Shown in pieces: positions 1 through 9,303 of a stretch of 64,000 nucleotides of DNA. A program made the position numbers and the translations under genes. The number at the start of each line of letters is the position of its first letter. Position 1 is the stretch's first letter. The stretch is from Pseudomonas songnenensis (GTDB taxonomy: Bacteria; Pseudomonadota; Gammaproteobacteria; Pseudomonadales; Pseudomonadaceae). The notes below the pieces were generated by a model. The model did not search any database. It saw only the letters and a list, made by a program, of their open reading frames with translations, and was not told the origin of the DNA. The stretch spans positions 1 to 64,000 of the forward strand of contig NZ_RFFN01000007.1 of NCBI RefSeq assembly GCF_003696315.1, in the 5' to 3' direction.

Positions 1-60
1 AGCTAACCTTTTGATTTACAAGACGTTTTGCTTAAGGACTGCATCGGAAGTGGTGCGCAT

Positions 61-130
61 TATAGGAGCCTGAAAACTGCCGTCAACCGTTTATTTCCAC
101 ATTGACCGAATTCGTTGCCGGGCTCCTATA
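61..130. repeat. 10-bp inverted repeat at the window's left edge
   Basis: TATAGGAGCC at 61-70 is repeated in inverted orientation as GGCTCCTATA at 121-130, 50 bases apart. It lies in the non-coding stretch 1-157 downstream of benF. There is no T-tract, so it does not look like a standard terminator. I see no gene in 1-157. Confidence 0.4.
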
Positions 131-157
131 GCTATAGCCGTGCGGCGAGGTGACGCC

Positions 158-1417
158 TTAGAACAACGTCAGCGTATAGCTCAGGATCAGACGGTTCTCG
201 TCAATGTCACTGCGATAATTAGAACGTGCCGCCACATTGCGGATACGAACACCTACGTTTTTCAGCGGACCGCTTTGGACGGTATAACCGAGGTCCAGAT
301 CGCGCTCGCGTGCATTGCCTTCGAAGCCATTATCCGTATCGACGTTATCACTGGTGATGTAGCGCACCGTTGCGACCAGGCCCGGAGCGCCGAGAGCGGC
401 GAAGTCATAGTCGTAGCGTGCCTGCCAGGAGCGCTCGTCTTTTTCGGCGAACTCGTAGGTCGGCACCTCGTTACCCAGGGGCGTTACGTTGGCGAAGACC
501 CGAGGAAACGCGTTATCACCGTAAATCGCCTGATAGCCGACATAGAACGTGTGGCCGCCCCGCTTGGCTGACAACAGCGAATAGAAAGCCTGGTTGTCGA
601 TGCTACCGGCGAGCTTGCTGCCATCCTCCTGCGAGTCATAGAAACCGAGGTTGGCGCCAAGCGTCCAGTTGCCCAGCGGCTCACTGTGCTTAAGACCGAT
701 GAAGCGCTGGTTATAGATGTCCTCCAGTTGCGCGTACCAGGCACTCAGCGACGTACGCTTGGCATTGAACGCATAGTCGCCACCAGCATAGTTGAAGCCA
801 TCGCTCAGCCCGGTCTGCGGCGTACGCCCCAACATTGCCCGCATCCGGTCGTCCCCCGCTTCGTTGCGCAAGCTGGTCGAACGCAGACGGCCTCCCTGCA
901 AGGTCAGGCCATCGATCTCGTTTGAAACGATGCTTGCGCCCTGATAGGTGGGAGGCAAGAGGCGAATGTCGCTGAAGGTAAGGACTGGGAGGTTCGGCTG
1001 CAGCTCGCCAATCTTCAGCTCGGTATTGGACAGTCTCACCTTGAGCGCAGCACCCAGTCGGCTGTAGTCATCCACTGCGCGGCCATCGTCTCCGACTGGC
1101 AAAAGACCGGTCCCCGCGCTATCGCGGCTACTGTCCAGCTTGAGTCCGAGCTGCCCGATTGCATCGATACCCATGCCGACCGTTCCCTGGGTGTAACCGG
1201 ACTTGAAGTTCAGGATGAAACCCTGGCCCCACTCCTCTGCCTTCGATTGCTGGCTTTTGCCTACGATGTCGGAGAAGTCCCGGCTGAAGTAGTAATTCCG
1301 TGCTTGCAACGTGGCAGTGGAATCCTCGATGAAGCCACCTTCGGCCGCCTGCACAGCGGGAAAGGCGGAAGCCGCGGCAACGGTCAAGGCGAGTCGAGAG
1401 ATCATTGGTTTTTGCAT
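158..1417 (-). CDS. benF: OprD-family porin, BenF-like
   Basis: This is an outer-membrane channel of the OprD family that probably lets benzoate across the outer membrane. The chosen start gives 419 aa. It is preceded by an AAGAGA stretch and begins directly with a signal peptide (residues 1-24, cleavage after AVQA). The mature N-terminus ([20 protein letters not shown]) is typical of OprD porins, and the protein ends in Phe, as expected for a beta-barrel. It is the last gene of the ben-cat cluster, 109 bases behind benE, and is probably co-regulated with it. The benzoate assignment rests on position, because OprD porins differ in substrate and sequence alone does not decide it. Confidence 0.85.
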   Translation of the reverse strand: MQKPMISRLALTVAAASAFPAVQAAEGGFIEDSTATLQARNYYFSRDFSDIVGKSQQSKAEEWGQGFILNFKSGYTQGTVGMGIDAIGQLGLKLDSSRDSAGTGLLPVGDDGRAVDDYSRLGAALKVRLSNTELKIGELQPNLPVLTFSDIRLLPPTYQGASIVSNEIDGLTLQGGRLRSTSLRNEAGDDRMRAMLGRTPQTGLSDGFNYAGGDYAFNAKRTSLSAWYAQLEDIYNQRFIGLKHSEPLGNWTLGANLGFYDSQEDGSKLAGSIDNQAFYSLLSAKRGGHTFYVGYQAIYGDNAFPRVFANVTPLGNEVPTYEFAEKDERSWQARYDYDFAALGAPGLVATVRYITSDNVDTDNGFEGNARERDLDLGYTVQSGPLKNVGVRIRNVAARSNYRSDIDENRLILSYTLTLF

Positions 1418-1429
1418 GGTTGGCGTCTC

Positions 1430-1441
1430 TTGTTGTTGTTT
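1430..1441 (-). promoter_or_regulatory. candidate Crc/Hfq CA motif before benF
   Basis: On the transcribed strand the leader of benF reads AAACAACAACAA about 12 bases before the ATG. This fits the AAYAAYAA motif that Hfq/Crc binds in pseudomonads to block translation during catabolite repression. Confidence 0.5.
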
Positions 1442-1526
1442 GCGGGTGCGCGCGGCCACCCTCCGACATGGCGTCGGCGGTAACGGCAGCTTTGGGTTGT
1501 TCGGGTGTGGCGTTGGTGTCGCGAAA

Positions 1527-2732
1527 TCAGCGCACTGTCTGTTGCCCCTTCGCCGCTGTTGCCCAGGCTGGGTGCAAGCGCAGTAGAAGATGGGCAGCGA
1601 TGCCGAAGATCAGCCCCCAGAACGCCGCAGACAGGCCAAGGAATGACATGCCGGATGCGGTAACCAGGAATGTAATCAGCGCTGCCTCACGGTCATCGGG
1701 CACGGCCATCGCTGCGCTCAGCGCCCCGCCAATGGCCGCAAGCAGGGCGAGACCTGCTAGCGCGGCTATCAGGGCTGCGGGGAAGGCCGTAAAAATGGAA
1801 ACCAGCGTCGCGCCAAAGACGCCCAGCACTAGATAGAAGACGCCGCCGGATACCCCGGCCACGTAGCGTTTCGCCGGGTTTTCGTGCGCTTCTCGTCCGG
1901 TGCAGATCGCCGCGGTGATTGCAGCTAGATTCAGGCCGTGACAGCCGAAGGGCGCCAGCAACAGCGAACCCAAGGCACTGCTGCTGATCAACGGACTGGC
2001 TGGCGTGCTGTAACCCGCGTTGCGTAGTACGGCCATGCCTGGAACGAACTGCCCGGTCAGCGCAACCATTATCAGTGGGAAGGCGATGTTCAACATGACC
2101 TGCCAGCTGAAATCAGGGTTGATCCAGACCGGCGTTGCCAACCCGATCACCAAGGCTTCGCTGCGCAGTTCTCCTGATGCGATCGTGATCGTCACGCCGA
2201 CCACCAACACCGCGAGCACCGCGTAACGCGGCATGGCGCGCTTGAAAATCAGGTAGGCGCAGAACATCGCCAGCACCAGCCAGGGCTGCTCCTTGATGGA
2301 GACGAACAGCCCGGTACCGAAGCGGAACAGGATGCCCGCGAGCATGCCTGCAGCAATCGCGGGCGGCAGACGATTGATGATGCGATCGAACGCGCCGGAC
2401 AGGCCGACCAGCAACACCACCACGCTCGTGACGATATAGGCACCGACGGCCTCGTTCAGCGTGATGTCAGGCAACATCGTCACCAGCAATGCCGAGCCCG
2501 GTGCGGACCAGGCGATGATGATCGGCACCTTGTAGCGAAGGCTGAGCAGGATGCCCAGCACACCGCTACCGATGGAGATCGTCCAGACCCAGGAAGACAG
2601 TACGTCGTGCGGCATGTTGCCGGCTTTGGCCGCCTGGAAAATGATCACCAGCGGGCCGGCGTAGGAAATCACGGTCGCAATAAAACCGGCGACCACGGCG
2701 GAGAGCGAGAAGTCTTTGAGTAGAGCTTTCAT
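1527..2732 (-). CDS. benE: benzoate/H+ symporter, BenE family
   Basis: This is a polytopic inner-membrane protein of the BenE benzoate transporter family, 401 aa. Hydrophobic segments cover nearly the whole length, with the N-terminal signature region [12 protein letters not shown] followed by repeated Gly/Ala-rich helices. The ATG at 2732 was chosen because it follows a GAGGCGAC ribosome-binding site; the open frame runs further upstream, but that part is not BenE-like. It lies downstream of catA behind a strong hairpin (2884-2927) and upstream of benF. Together with BenK it gives the cell two unrelated benzoate importers. Confidence 0.9.
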   Translation of the reverse strand: MKALLKDFSLSAVVAGFIATVISYAGPLVIIFQAAKAGNMPHDVLSSWVWTISIGSGVLGILLSLRYKVPIIIAWSAPGSALLVTMLPDITLNEAVGAYIVTSVVVLLVGLSGAFDRIINRLPPAIAAGMLAGILFRFGTGLFVSIKEQPWLVLAMFCAYLIFKRAMPRYAVLAVLVVGVTITIASGELRSEALVIGLATPVWINPDFSWQVMLNIAFPLIMVALTGQFVPGMAVLRNAGYSTPASPLISSSALGSLLLAPFGCHGLNLAAITAAICTGREAHENPAKRYVAGVSGGVFYLVLGVFGATLVSIFTAFPAALIAALAGLALLAAIGGALSAAMAVPDDREAALITFLVTASGMSFLGLSAAFWGLIFGIAAHLLLRLHPAWATAAKGQQTVR

Positions 2733-2883
2733 GTCGCCTCGCAAGGTAAGGCTTGGGTGTCCGTGACAGTGTCCGGAGCACTCTTGTTTTATGTGATGCG
2801 GCCGGCAAGCCGCATCGCTTGTGTCGCAGCCCCGCGTTGCGGTGCGCAGGGTTGGAAACGCACAGCGCTGCCACTGGCACCAC

Positions 2884-2927
2884 CACCTCCGGGTGCGGAT
2901 GGTTTCATCCGGCCACACCCGGAGGTG
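2884..2927 (-). terminator. large nested hairpin between catA and benE
   Basis: CACCTCCGGGTG (2884-2895) and CACCCGGAGGTG (2916-2927) form a perfect 12-bp stem. Inside it CGGATG (2896-2901) pairs with CATCCG (2906-2911). It starts 4 bases after the catA stop codon. No T-tract follows in the direction of transcription, so it may be an attenuator or an mRNA 3'-end stabiliser and not a full terminator. Confidence 0.5.
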
Positions 2928-2930
2928 CTA

Positions 2931-3872
2931 TCAGGCGTTCTGCAGAGCGCGCGGACGGGCGCTGCGCTGTTCGGCTTCCGGTGCCGGGGCCTTCTGCAGC
3001 TGGAAGTCGAAGTTCAGTTCGGCGAAGCGGCTGCCTTCGATGCCACGGGCGCGGGCGGCTTCGGCGTCTTCGACGAAGCGGATGTCACCGACCAGGCCGT
3101 CGCGAGTGGCGTAGGCGAAGTCGTCCCACAGGTACTCGTCGCCAGCCAGGTTGATCTGGGTGGTCAGGTGACGGTGACCCGGTGCCGAGATGAAGAAGTG
3201 GATGTGCGCCGGGCGACGACCGTGACGACCGAGCATGTCCAGCACTTCCTGGGTCGGGCCGTCGAGCGAGCAACCGTAGCCGGACGGCACGATGCTGCGC
3301 GCGCGATAGTTGCCGTTCTCGTCGGTGACGATGCGGCGACGCAGGTTGTATTCCGACTGGCTCTTGTCGAAGTAGGAGTAGTTGCCCTTGGTGTTGGCGT
3401 GCCACAGGTCGACCACGGCATTGGCGACCGGCTGGCCGTCCGGACCGGTGACCTTGCCCTGCAGGAACATCACGGTGGCGATATCCAGCTCGCTGCCGTC
3501 GTCCATGCGGGTTTCGCCCTGGCTGATCGGCGCGCCGGCCACGTACAGCGGGCCTTCGATGGTGCGCGGGGTGCCGCCGGTCAGGCCGAGCTGCGCGTCC
3601 TTGGCGTCTTCCAGCAGGTCGAGGAAGTGCTCCAGACCCAGGCCCGCAACCAGCAGGCCGGCTTCGTGGCGACCGCCCAGGCGGTTGAGGTAGTCCACTG
3701 CCTTCCAGAATTCGTCCTGGGTGATTTCCAGGTCTTCGACGATCTTCGCGGTGTCGACCAGGATGCGGTTGATCACGGTCTTCATGCGGCTGCTGCCGGC
3801 GTCGTTGTTGAAGCCGCTGGCTTCCTTGAAGAAGTTCTGTACGTCGCTGGCTTGGGAGATTTTTACAGTCAT
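2931..3872 (-). CDS. catA: catechol 1,2-dioxygenase
   Basis: It catalyses intradiol cleavage of catechol to cis,cis-muconate with O2 and a non-haem Fe(III), in the cytoplasm. The length of 313 aa is usual for the family. The iron ligands are visible: Tyr165 (GNYSYFD), Tyr199 (SGYGCS), and His223 and His225 in RPAHIHFF. The N-terminal 100 residues form the helical dimerisation region. The start follows a GAGG site. It is the third cat gene (catB-catC-catA) and lies 71 bases after catC. No catR gene accompanies it, so it is probably transcribed from the ben promoter. Confidence 0.97.
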   Translation of the reverse strand: MTVKISQASDVQNFFKEASGFNNDAGSSRMKTVINRILVDTAKIVEDLEITQDEFWKAVDYLNRLGGRHEAGLLVAGLGLEHFLDLLEDAKDAQLGLTGGTPRTIEGPLYVAGAPISQGETRMDDGSELDIATVMFLQGKVTGPDGQPVANAVVDLWHANTKGNYSYFDKSQSEYNLRRRIVTDENGNYRARSIVPSGYGCSLDGPTQEVLDMLGRHGRRPAHIHFFISAPGHRHLTTQINLAGDEYLWDDFAYATRDGLVGDIRFVEDAEAARARGIEGSRFAELNFDFQLQKAPAPEAEQRSARPRALQNA

Positions 3873-3943
3873 GGCTCAGGCCTCATCTTGTAATTGTGGT
3901 CACGGTTTAACTGACCGGGGCGAACCCCGGCTTCGAACAGAAA

Positions 3944-4234
3944 TCAGCGGTCGTCGTCGCGGATCGACGAGGGATGCCGGCAAAGGGCGTTGACCTCGAT
4001 CTCCATGTAGGGGAACAGCGGCAGTTGCATCAGGGTGTCGTGCAGTTCCTGCACGCTGGCAACGTCGAACACGCTGTAGTTGGCGTACTGGCCGGCGATG
4101 CGCCACAGGTGGCGCCACTTGCCCTCGCGCATCAGGCCCTGGGCCAGTTCCTTCTCGTCGGCCTTGAGCTTGGCGGCCTTTGCCGGGTCCATGTCGACCG
4201 GCAGTTTTACGATCATCTTTACGTGGAACAGCAT
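3944..4234 (-). CDS. catC: muconolactone delta-isomerase
   Basis: It converts (+)-muconolactone to beta-ketoadipate enol-lactone, the last catechol-branch step before the shared beta-ketoadipate pathway. At 96 aa it is the normal size for this small decameric enzyme. The N-terminus MLFHVKMIVKLP and the block WRIAGQYANYSVFDV are typical. It sits 15 bases downstream of catB and 71 bases upstream of catA. The enzymes that take the product further (pca genes) are not in this window. Confidence 0.96.
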   Translation of the reverse strand: MLFHVKMIVKLPVDMDPAKAAKLKADEKELAQGLMREGKWRHLWRIAGQYANYSVFDVASVQELHDTLMQLPLFPYMEIEVNALCRHPSSIRDDDR

Positions 4235-4249
4235 CGGTTCAGCCTCCGG

Positions 4250-5371
4250 TTACTGGCGGGCGAAGAACGCCAGGCGCTCTTCATCCAGGGTCAGGCCCAG
4301 GCCCGGCGTGCGCGGTACTTCCAGCTGGAAGTCGCGGTAGACCGGCGCCTCGGTGACGATTTCTTCGGTGAGCAGCAGCGGGCCGAACAGCTCGGTGGCC
4401 CAGGTCAACCTGTTGAGGGTGACGAAGGCGTGCGCCGAGGCCAGGGTGCCGATGGCGCCCTCGAGCATGGTGCCGCCGTAGAGTGCGATGCCGGCGGCTT
4501 CGGCGATCTGCGCGGTGCGCAGCACGGCACGCGGGCCACCGTTCTTGGCGATCTTCAGGGCGAAGATGCTGGCGGCGCCGTCGGCGGCCAGGCTGAAGGC
4601 GTCCTCGACGCTCTCGATCGACTCGTCGGCCATGATCGGCGCCGGGCTGCGCTGGTTCAGGCGGATCTGGCCGCCGCGGTTGATCCGCGAGATCGGCTGT
4701 TCGATCAGGTCGATGCCGTTGTCGCCGAGGATGCGGCAGGCGCGCAGCGCGACCGACTCGTCCCAGGCCTGGTTGACGTCGACACGCACGCTGGCGCGCT
4801 CGCCGAGGGCCTGCTTGATGGCGATCACGTGCTTGAGATCGGCGTCCACCTCCCCGGCGCCGATCTTCAGCTTGAAGATGCGGTGGCGGCGGATGTCGAG
4901 CATGTGCTCGGCTTCCTCGATGTCCTTGGTGGTGTTGCCGCTGGCCAGGGTCCAGGCCACTTCCAGGCTGTCGCGAACGCGACCGCCAAGCAGCTCGCTG
5001 ACCGGCAGCCCGAGGCGCTTGCCCTGGGCGTCCAGCAGCGCGCTTTCGAGGCCAGACTTGGCGAAGGTGTTGCCCTTCGCCGCCTTGTCCAGACGCAGCA
5101 TGGCTGCGTTGATATTCGCCGCATCCTGCCCCACCAGCAGTGGGCCGAGGTGGCTGTCGATGTTCTGTTTGATGCTTTCCGGGCTTTCGTTGCCGTAGGC
5201 CAGGCCACCGATGGTGGTCGCCTCGCCGATGCCTTCGATGCCGTCGCTGCACGTCACGCGGATCACCACCAGCGTCTGCCGCTGCATGGTGTGCATGGCC
5301 AGCTTGTGCGGGCGGATGGTCGGCAGGTCGACGACGATCGCCTGGATGCTTTCAATCAGGATGGGGCTCAT
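4250..5371 (-). CDS. catB: muconate cycloisomerase
   Basis: It cycloisomerises cis,cis-muconate to muconolactone. It belongs to the enolase superfamily, MLE subgroup, at the expected length of 373 aa. The catalytic residues sit at the positions known from the P. putida enzyme: Lys167/Lys169 in KLKIG, metal ligands Asp198 (DVNQAWDE), Glu224 (EQP) and Asp249 (ADES), and Lys273 (ALKIAK). It begins 33 bases after benK, so it appears to be a member of the benABCDK transcript and not of a separate CatR-controlled operon. Confidence 0.97.
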   Translation of the reverse strand: MSPILIESIQAIVVDLPTIRPHKLAMHTMQRQTLVVIRVTCSDGIEGIGEATTIGGLAYGNESPESIKQNIDSHLGPLLVGQDAANINAAMLRLDKAAKGNTFAKSGLESALLDAQGKRLGLPVSELLGGRVRDSLEVAWTLASGNTTKDIEEAEHMLDIRRHRIFKLKIGAGEVDADLKHVIAIKQALGERASVRVDVNQAWDESVALRACRILGDNGIDLIEQPISRINRGGQIRLNQRSPAPIMADESIESVEDAFSLAADGAASIFALKIAKNGGPRAVLRTAQIAEAAGIALYGGTMLEGAIGTLASAHAFVTLNRLTWATELFGPLLLTEEIVTEAPVYRDFQLEVPRTPGLGLTLDEERLAFFARQ

Positions 5372-5404
5372 ATCGGTTTCCGATTTCCAGTATCAGTTCA
5401 GTGA

Positions 5405-6748
5405 TCAGGCTTTCGCTGCGCTCATCATTACCGGCGCGGAAGCAGTGCTGCGCTTGGCGGAGATGGCGTAGACCGACATCGCGATGGCAGCGATAACGCC
5501 GGGTACGGCGAAGGCCATGAAGTTCAGTTGCAGCGGCAGGTTGATGCCCAGCAGCGCACCACCCAGCAGCGGGCCGACGATGGCGCCGTTGCGGCCGATA
5601 CCCGAGGCCCAGCCCAGACCGGTGGAGCGGATCGACAGGCCATAGAACTGCGCGGCGGTTGCGTACAGCAGGATCTGGGTGCCGATCACGGTGGCACCGG
5701 CGAGGAAGATCAGGGTGTAAAGCACCGGCATCGGCGTCTTGAAGCCCAGCAGGCTGATCGACACGACGGAGATCGCGAAGAACGCCACCACCACCTTGGA
5801 CAGGTTGAAGCGGTCACCCAGCCAGCCGCCGAGAATCGCGCCGGCCATGCCGCCGAAGTTCAGCGCGAGCAGGAAGGACAGGCTCGAACCCAGGCTGTAG
5901 CCGGCGTTGGCCATCAGTTTCGGCAGCCAGGAGCCCAGTGCGTAGACCATCAGCAGGCAGCAGAAGAAGGCGACCCAGATCGACACGGTGCGCACACCAC
6001 GACCGTCGCGGAACAGTTCCAGTACCGAGGCGCTCTTGCCCTTGATGTCGGTCATCACCAGTTCATCGTTGGCGCCGAGCTGGCGAGTCGGGTCGACCTT
6101 GTTGAGCAGCGCACGGGCCTGTTCGGTACGCCCCTGGCGAACCAGGAAGCCGACGGATTCAGGCAGGTACCAGATGATCACCGGCAGCAACAGCAGCGGC
6201 ACGGCGGCAGCGAAGAACATCGCTTCCCAGCCGAAACGCGGCAGCATGTAGATGCCAAGACCGGCGGAGAGCATGCCGCCCAGCGAATAGCCGCTGAACA
6301 TGATCGCGACCAGCGTGCTGCGCAGCCGCTTGGGCGCGTACTCGTTCATCAGTGCGACCACGTTGGGCATCAGGCCGCCGCAGCCGAGTCCGGCGAGGAA
6401 GCGGAAGATGCCGAATTCGGTCGGTGTGCTGGCGAAGCCGTTGAGCACGGTGGCCGAGCTGAACAGCACGAAGCAGATGGCGATGCCCATCTTGCGGCCG
6501 ATGCGGTCGGCCAGGGTGCCGAACACCAGGGCGCCGAACATCATGCCGAACAGCGCGTAGCTGCCGAGAGCTCCGGCTTCCAGCGGGGTCAGCCCCCACT
6601 CCTTCATGATCACCGGCAATACCACACCGTAGATGAACAGGTCATAACCGTCGAAGATCAGCAGCAGTGCGCACAGGCACACGACCAGCCAGTGGAACCC
6701 GTTGAAGCGGGCGTTATCGATGACCTCGTGTACGTCTACTTTTCGCAT
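5405..6748 (-). CDS. benK: benzoate MFS transporter
   Basis: This is an inner-membrane proton symporter of the aromatic acid:H+ symporter group of the MFS, 447 aa with about 12 hydrophobic segments. The DGYDLFIYG motif in the first helix is the family hallmark (acidic residues needed for substrate transport), and GTLADRIGRK is the MFS loop 2-3 motif. The ATG at 6748 is preferred to the longer open frame because it precedes the conserved RKVDVHEVIDNARFN start and follows an AGAGAG site. It lies between benD and catB. Confidence 0.94.
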   Translation of the reverse strand: MRKVDVHEVIDNARFNGFHWLVVCLCALLLIFDGYDLFIYGVVLPVIMKEWGLTPLEAGALGSYALFGMMFGALVFGTLADRIGRKMGIAICFVLFSSATVLNGFASTPTEFGIFRFLAGLGCGGLMPNVVALMNEYAPKRLRSTLVAIMFSGYSLGGMLSAGLGIYMLPRFGWEAMFFAAAVPLLLLPVIIWYLPESVGFLVRQGRTEQARALLNKVDPTRQLGANDELVMTDIKGKSASVLELFRDGRGVRTVSIWVAFFCCLLMVYALGSWLPKLMANAGYSLGSSLSFLLALNFGGMAGAILGGWLGDRFNLSKVVVAFFAISVVSISLLGFKTPMPVLYTLIFLAGATVIGTQILLYATAAQFYGLSIRSTGLGWASGIGRNGAIVGPLLGGALLGINLPLQLNFMAFAVPGVIAAIAMSVYAISAKRSTASAPVMMSAAKA

Positions 6749-6762
6749 GGCGAGACTCTCTA

Positions 6763-6770
6763 TTGTTTTT
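6763..6770 (-). promoter_or_regulatory. candidate Crc/Hfq CA motif before benK
   Basis: The benK leader carries AAAAACAA about 15 bases before the start codon on the coding strand, which fits the loose AANAANAA pattern of Hfq/Crc targets. It is weaker than the sites before benA and benF. Confidence 0.35.
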
Positions 6771-6854
6771 GTTAGTCGCGGGCGGGTCACTGCCGGCGTA
6801 ACCACCGGTAGCGTGCCCTGGCGTTTCCCCGGCCAAGGCCGGTGTATCGATCAC

Positions 6855-7634
6855 TCAACCGAGGTCGCCGCCTCCCACCGGCAACGTCACCCCGGTGATA
6901 TAGGACGCGTCATCAGAGGCCAGGAAGAGAATGGCGCCGGCTTGCTCGTCGATGGTTCCGTAACGCTTCATCAATGAAGAATCGACGGTCTGATCGACGA
7001 TCTGCTGGTACCAGATCTTCTCCTGCTCGCTTTGCTCGGCACTGTTGCGTGGAATCCGGCGTGGCGGCGCCTCGGTGCCACCCGGTGCGGTGGCGTTGAC
7101 GCGGATGCCGCGCTGGGCGTTCTCGAACGCCAGGCAGGCGGTCAGCGCGTTGACGCCACCCTTGGCCGCGCCGTAAGGCACGCGGTTCAGGCTGCGGGTG
7201 GCAATGGAGGAGACGTTGACGATGGCGCCGGCGCCCTGCTCCAGCATGTGCGGCAGCGCGGCGTGGCAGCACCACAGCGTCGGGAACAGCGAGCGACGCA
7301 CTTCGGCCTCGATCTCGTGCGCCTGGTAATGCTCGAACGGTTTGGCCCAGATGGTGCCGCCGACGTTGTTGACGAGAATGTCGAGGCGCCCGAAGCGCTC
7401 CCTGGCGGCATCCATGACGCGGTGGCAATCGGCGAACTGCTCGAGGTCGGCCGTCATGGTCAGCACCTCGACGCCCTTGGCACCGAGCTCATCGGCCAGC
7501 TCATGGACCAGCTCGGAACGGTCGACCAGCAGCAGCCGGCCACCCTCCTCGCCCATGCGCTCGGCCACGCGGCGACCGATGCCCTGAGCGGCACCGGTGA
7601 TCACCGCGACTTTGTTGTGGAAACGTGTGCTCAT
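6855..7634 (-). CDS. benD: benzoate diol dehydrogenase (1,6-dihydroxycyclohexa-2,4-diene-1-carboxylate dehydrogenase)
   Basis: It oxidises and decarboxylates the cis-diol made by BenABC to catechol, reducing NAD+. It is a classical short-chain dehydrogenase of 259 aa. The nucleotide-binding TGAAQGIG is at residues 13-20, NNVGG near 89-93, the catalytic Ser at 142/143, and Tyr154-x3-Lys158 (YGAAK). It follows benC by 71 bases and precedes benK by 106 bases. Confidence 0.95.
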   Translation of the reverse strand: MSTRFHNKVAVITGAAQGIGRRVAERMGEEGGRLLLVDRSELVHELADELGAKGVEVLTMTADLEQFADCHRVMDAARERFGRLDILVNNVGGTIWAKPFEHYQAHEIEAEVRRSLFPTLWCCHAALPHMLEQGAGAIVNVSSIATRSLNRVPYGAAKGGVNALTACLAFENAQRGIRVNATAPGGTEAPPRRIPRNSAEQSEQEKIWYQQIVDQTVDSSLMKRYGTIDEQAGAILFLASDDASYITGVTLPVGGGDLG

Positions 7635-7705
7635 CTACCCAACCTCTTGTATGCGAGGGTTGCGGTGGGTATCGCGGCGCGGATACCCACCCTGCGACCG
7701 GCCGA

Positions 7706-8716
7706 TCAGGCGCTGGCGGCGAACTTCTCGTAGTAGAAATTGGCCGGCTGCAGGCCCTGTTCACGAATGAACTGGTTGACCGACTCGACCATCGGCGGCG
7801 GGCCGCACAGGTAGATGTCGACTTCGCCGTCGTTGAGGTGCTTGGGTTCGATGTGCTGGGTGACGTAGCCCTTCTGCGGATACTGGCTGTCGCTGCTCGA
7901 CACGCAGGCGCTGTAGGTGAAGTTGGGGATGCGCGCGGCGAAGTCCGCCAGGCGATCCATTTCCACCAGGTCGAAGTCGTTGGAGACACCGTAGATCAGG
8001 TGCAGCGGATGCTCGCTGCCCTGCTCGGCGATCTTCTCCAGCATCGCGGTGAACGGCGCCAGACCAGTGCCGCCCGCCAGCAGCAGCAGAGGACGCTTGA
8101 TCTCGCGCAGGTAGAAGCTGCCCAGCGGACCGGCGAGGGTCAGGCTGTCGCCGGCCTTGGCCATGCCGCTGAGGAAGCTGCTCATCAGGCCGCCGGGAAC
8201 GTTGCGGATCAGAAAGCTGACTTCGCCATCCTTCTGCAGCGAGCTGAAGGAATAGGCGCGGGTCTGGTCGGTGCCCGGCACCTTGAGGTTGACGTACTGT
8301 CCCGGCAGGAAGGCCAGCTGGGTCAGCGACTCGCCCTTGATCGACAGTACGATGGTGCTCTGCGACAGCTGGCGCACGTTGCTGATGGTCGCTTCGAAGC
8401 TGGCCTGGGCGGTCTTGCAGACCTGCGAGGAAGCCGGCACGCGGACCACGCAGTCGCTCTCGGCGCGCATCTGGCAGGTCAGCACGTAGCCCAGCGCGGC
8501 TTCGTCTTCGCTCAGCGCGTCTTCGATGTATTCCTCGCCGAGGTCGTACTGACCCGCTTCGGCGAAGCACTTGCAGGCGCCGCAGGCGCCGTCACGGCAA
8601 TCGAGGGGGATGTTGATGCCCTGACGATAGGCGGCATCGGCGACGGTTTCGCCGATCTTGGCGTCGATGAAGCGGGTGACCCCGTCTTCGAAATTCAGTG
8701 CGATCTTGTGGCTCAT
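7706..8716 (-). CDS. benC: benzoate 1,2-dioxygenase reductase component
   Basis: It passes electrons from NADH to the Rieske oxygenase BenAB. The 336-aa chain has an N-terminal plant-type [2Fe-2S] ferredoxin domain (Cys40, Cys45 and Cys48 in CRDGACGAC, plus Cys81), then an FAD domain with RAYSFSS at 153-159, then an NAD domain with LLLLAGGTGLAPF near 210-222. The domain order and length match BenC/XylZ. It is 98 bases downstream of benB in the same operon. Confidence 0.96.
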   Translation of the reverse strand: MSHKIALNFEDGVTRFIDAKIGETVADAAYRQGINIPLDCRDGACGACKCFAEAGQYDLGEEYIEDALSEDEAALGYVLTCQMRAESDCVVRVPASSQVCKTAQASFEATISNVRQLSQSTIVLSIKGESLTQLAFLPGQYVNLKVPGTDQTRAYSFSSLQKDGEVSFLIRNVPGGLMSSFLSGMAKAGDSLTLAGPLGSFYLREIKRPLLLLAGGTGLAPFTAMLEKIAEQGSEHPLHLIYGVSNDFDLVEMDRLADFAARIPNFTYSACVSSSDSQYPQKGYVTQHIEPKHLNDGEVDIYLCGPPPMVESVNQFIREQGLQPANFYYEKFAASA

Positions 8717-8814
8717 GGCGCACCTCGCTCAGGCGTTTCTTGTTTTCAGCGCATGGTCTGGCCATGCGCACACGTAAGGTGGACGGGAAGCGGATCCGCT
8801 CCCCGACCGGCGAC

Positions 8815-9303
8815 TCAGATGTGGTACACGTCGATGACCTGCCGCACGTAGTCGTTCTTCAGCACGACCTTCTTCGCCTTGATCAGCGGGTTCTCGCCGC
8901 GCGTATCGAGGGTGTAGAAGCTGGTGCCGTAGAAGTGGTCGACGGTCTTGTAGCGGAAGCTCAGGGTGTGCCAGTTGAAGCGCACCTTGCAGAAGCCTTC
9001 GCCCTGCTCGACGATTTCCAGGTTGGTGATGTTGTGCGAGGTACGGGTGTCCGGGATCGTCGCGCTGGAGCGCTCGGTGCGGATGCGGAACACGCGGTCT
9101 TCGAGACCACCGCGGTTGCCGTACCAGATCAGCGAGATTTCGGTCTGCGGGTTTTCCACCAGCTCGTCGTTGTCGTCCCAGGCCGGCATCCAGAAGGAAG
9201 CGTCCGGCGCGTACAGCTCCAGCCAGGCGTCCCAGTCCTTGTCATCCAGGTAGCGCGCTTCGCGATAGAGGAAGTCACGTACCGCTTCGTAGGAAATGGT
9301 CAT
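8815..9303 (-). CDS. benB: benzoate 1,2-dioxygenase small subunit
   Basis: This is the beta subunit of the ring-hydroxylating oxygenase (alpha3beta3), with a structural role and the NTF2-like/SnoaL fold. It is 162 aa, the usual length. The start codon overlaps the benA stop by 4 bases (ATGA), which points to translational coupling that would give equal amounts of the two subunits. Confidence 0.96.
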   Translation of the reverse strand: MTISYEAVRDFLYREARYLDDKDWDAWLELYAPDASFWMPAWDDNDELVENPQTEISLIWYGNRGGLEDRVFRIRTERSSATIPDTRTSHNITNLEIVEQGEGFCKVRFNWHTLSFRYKTVDHFYGTSFYTLDTRGENPLIKAKKVVLKNDYVRQVIDVYHI

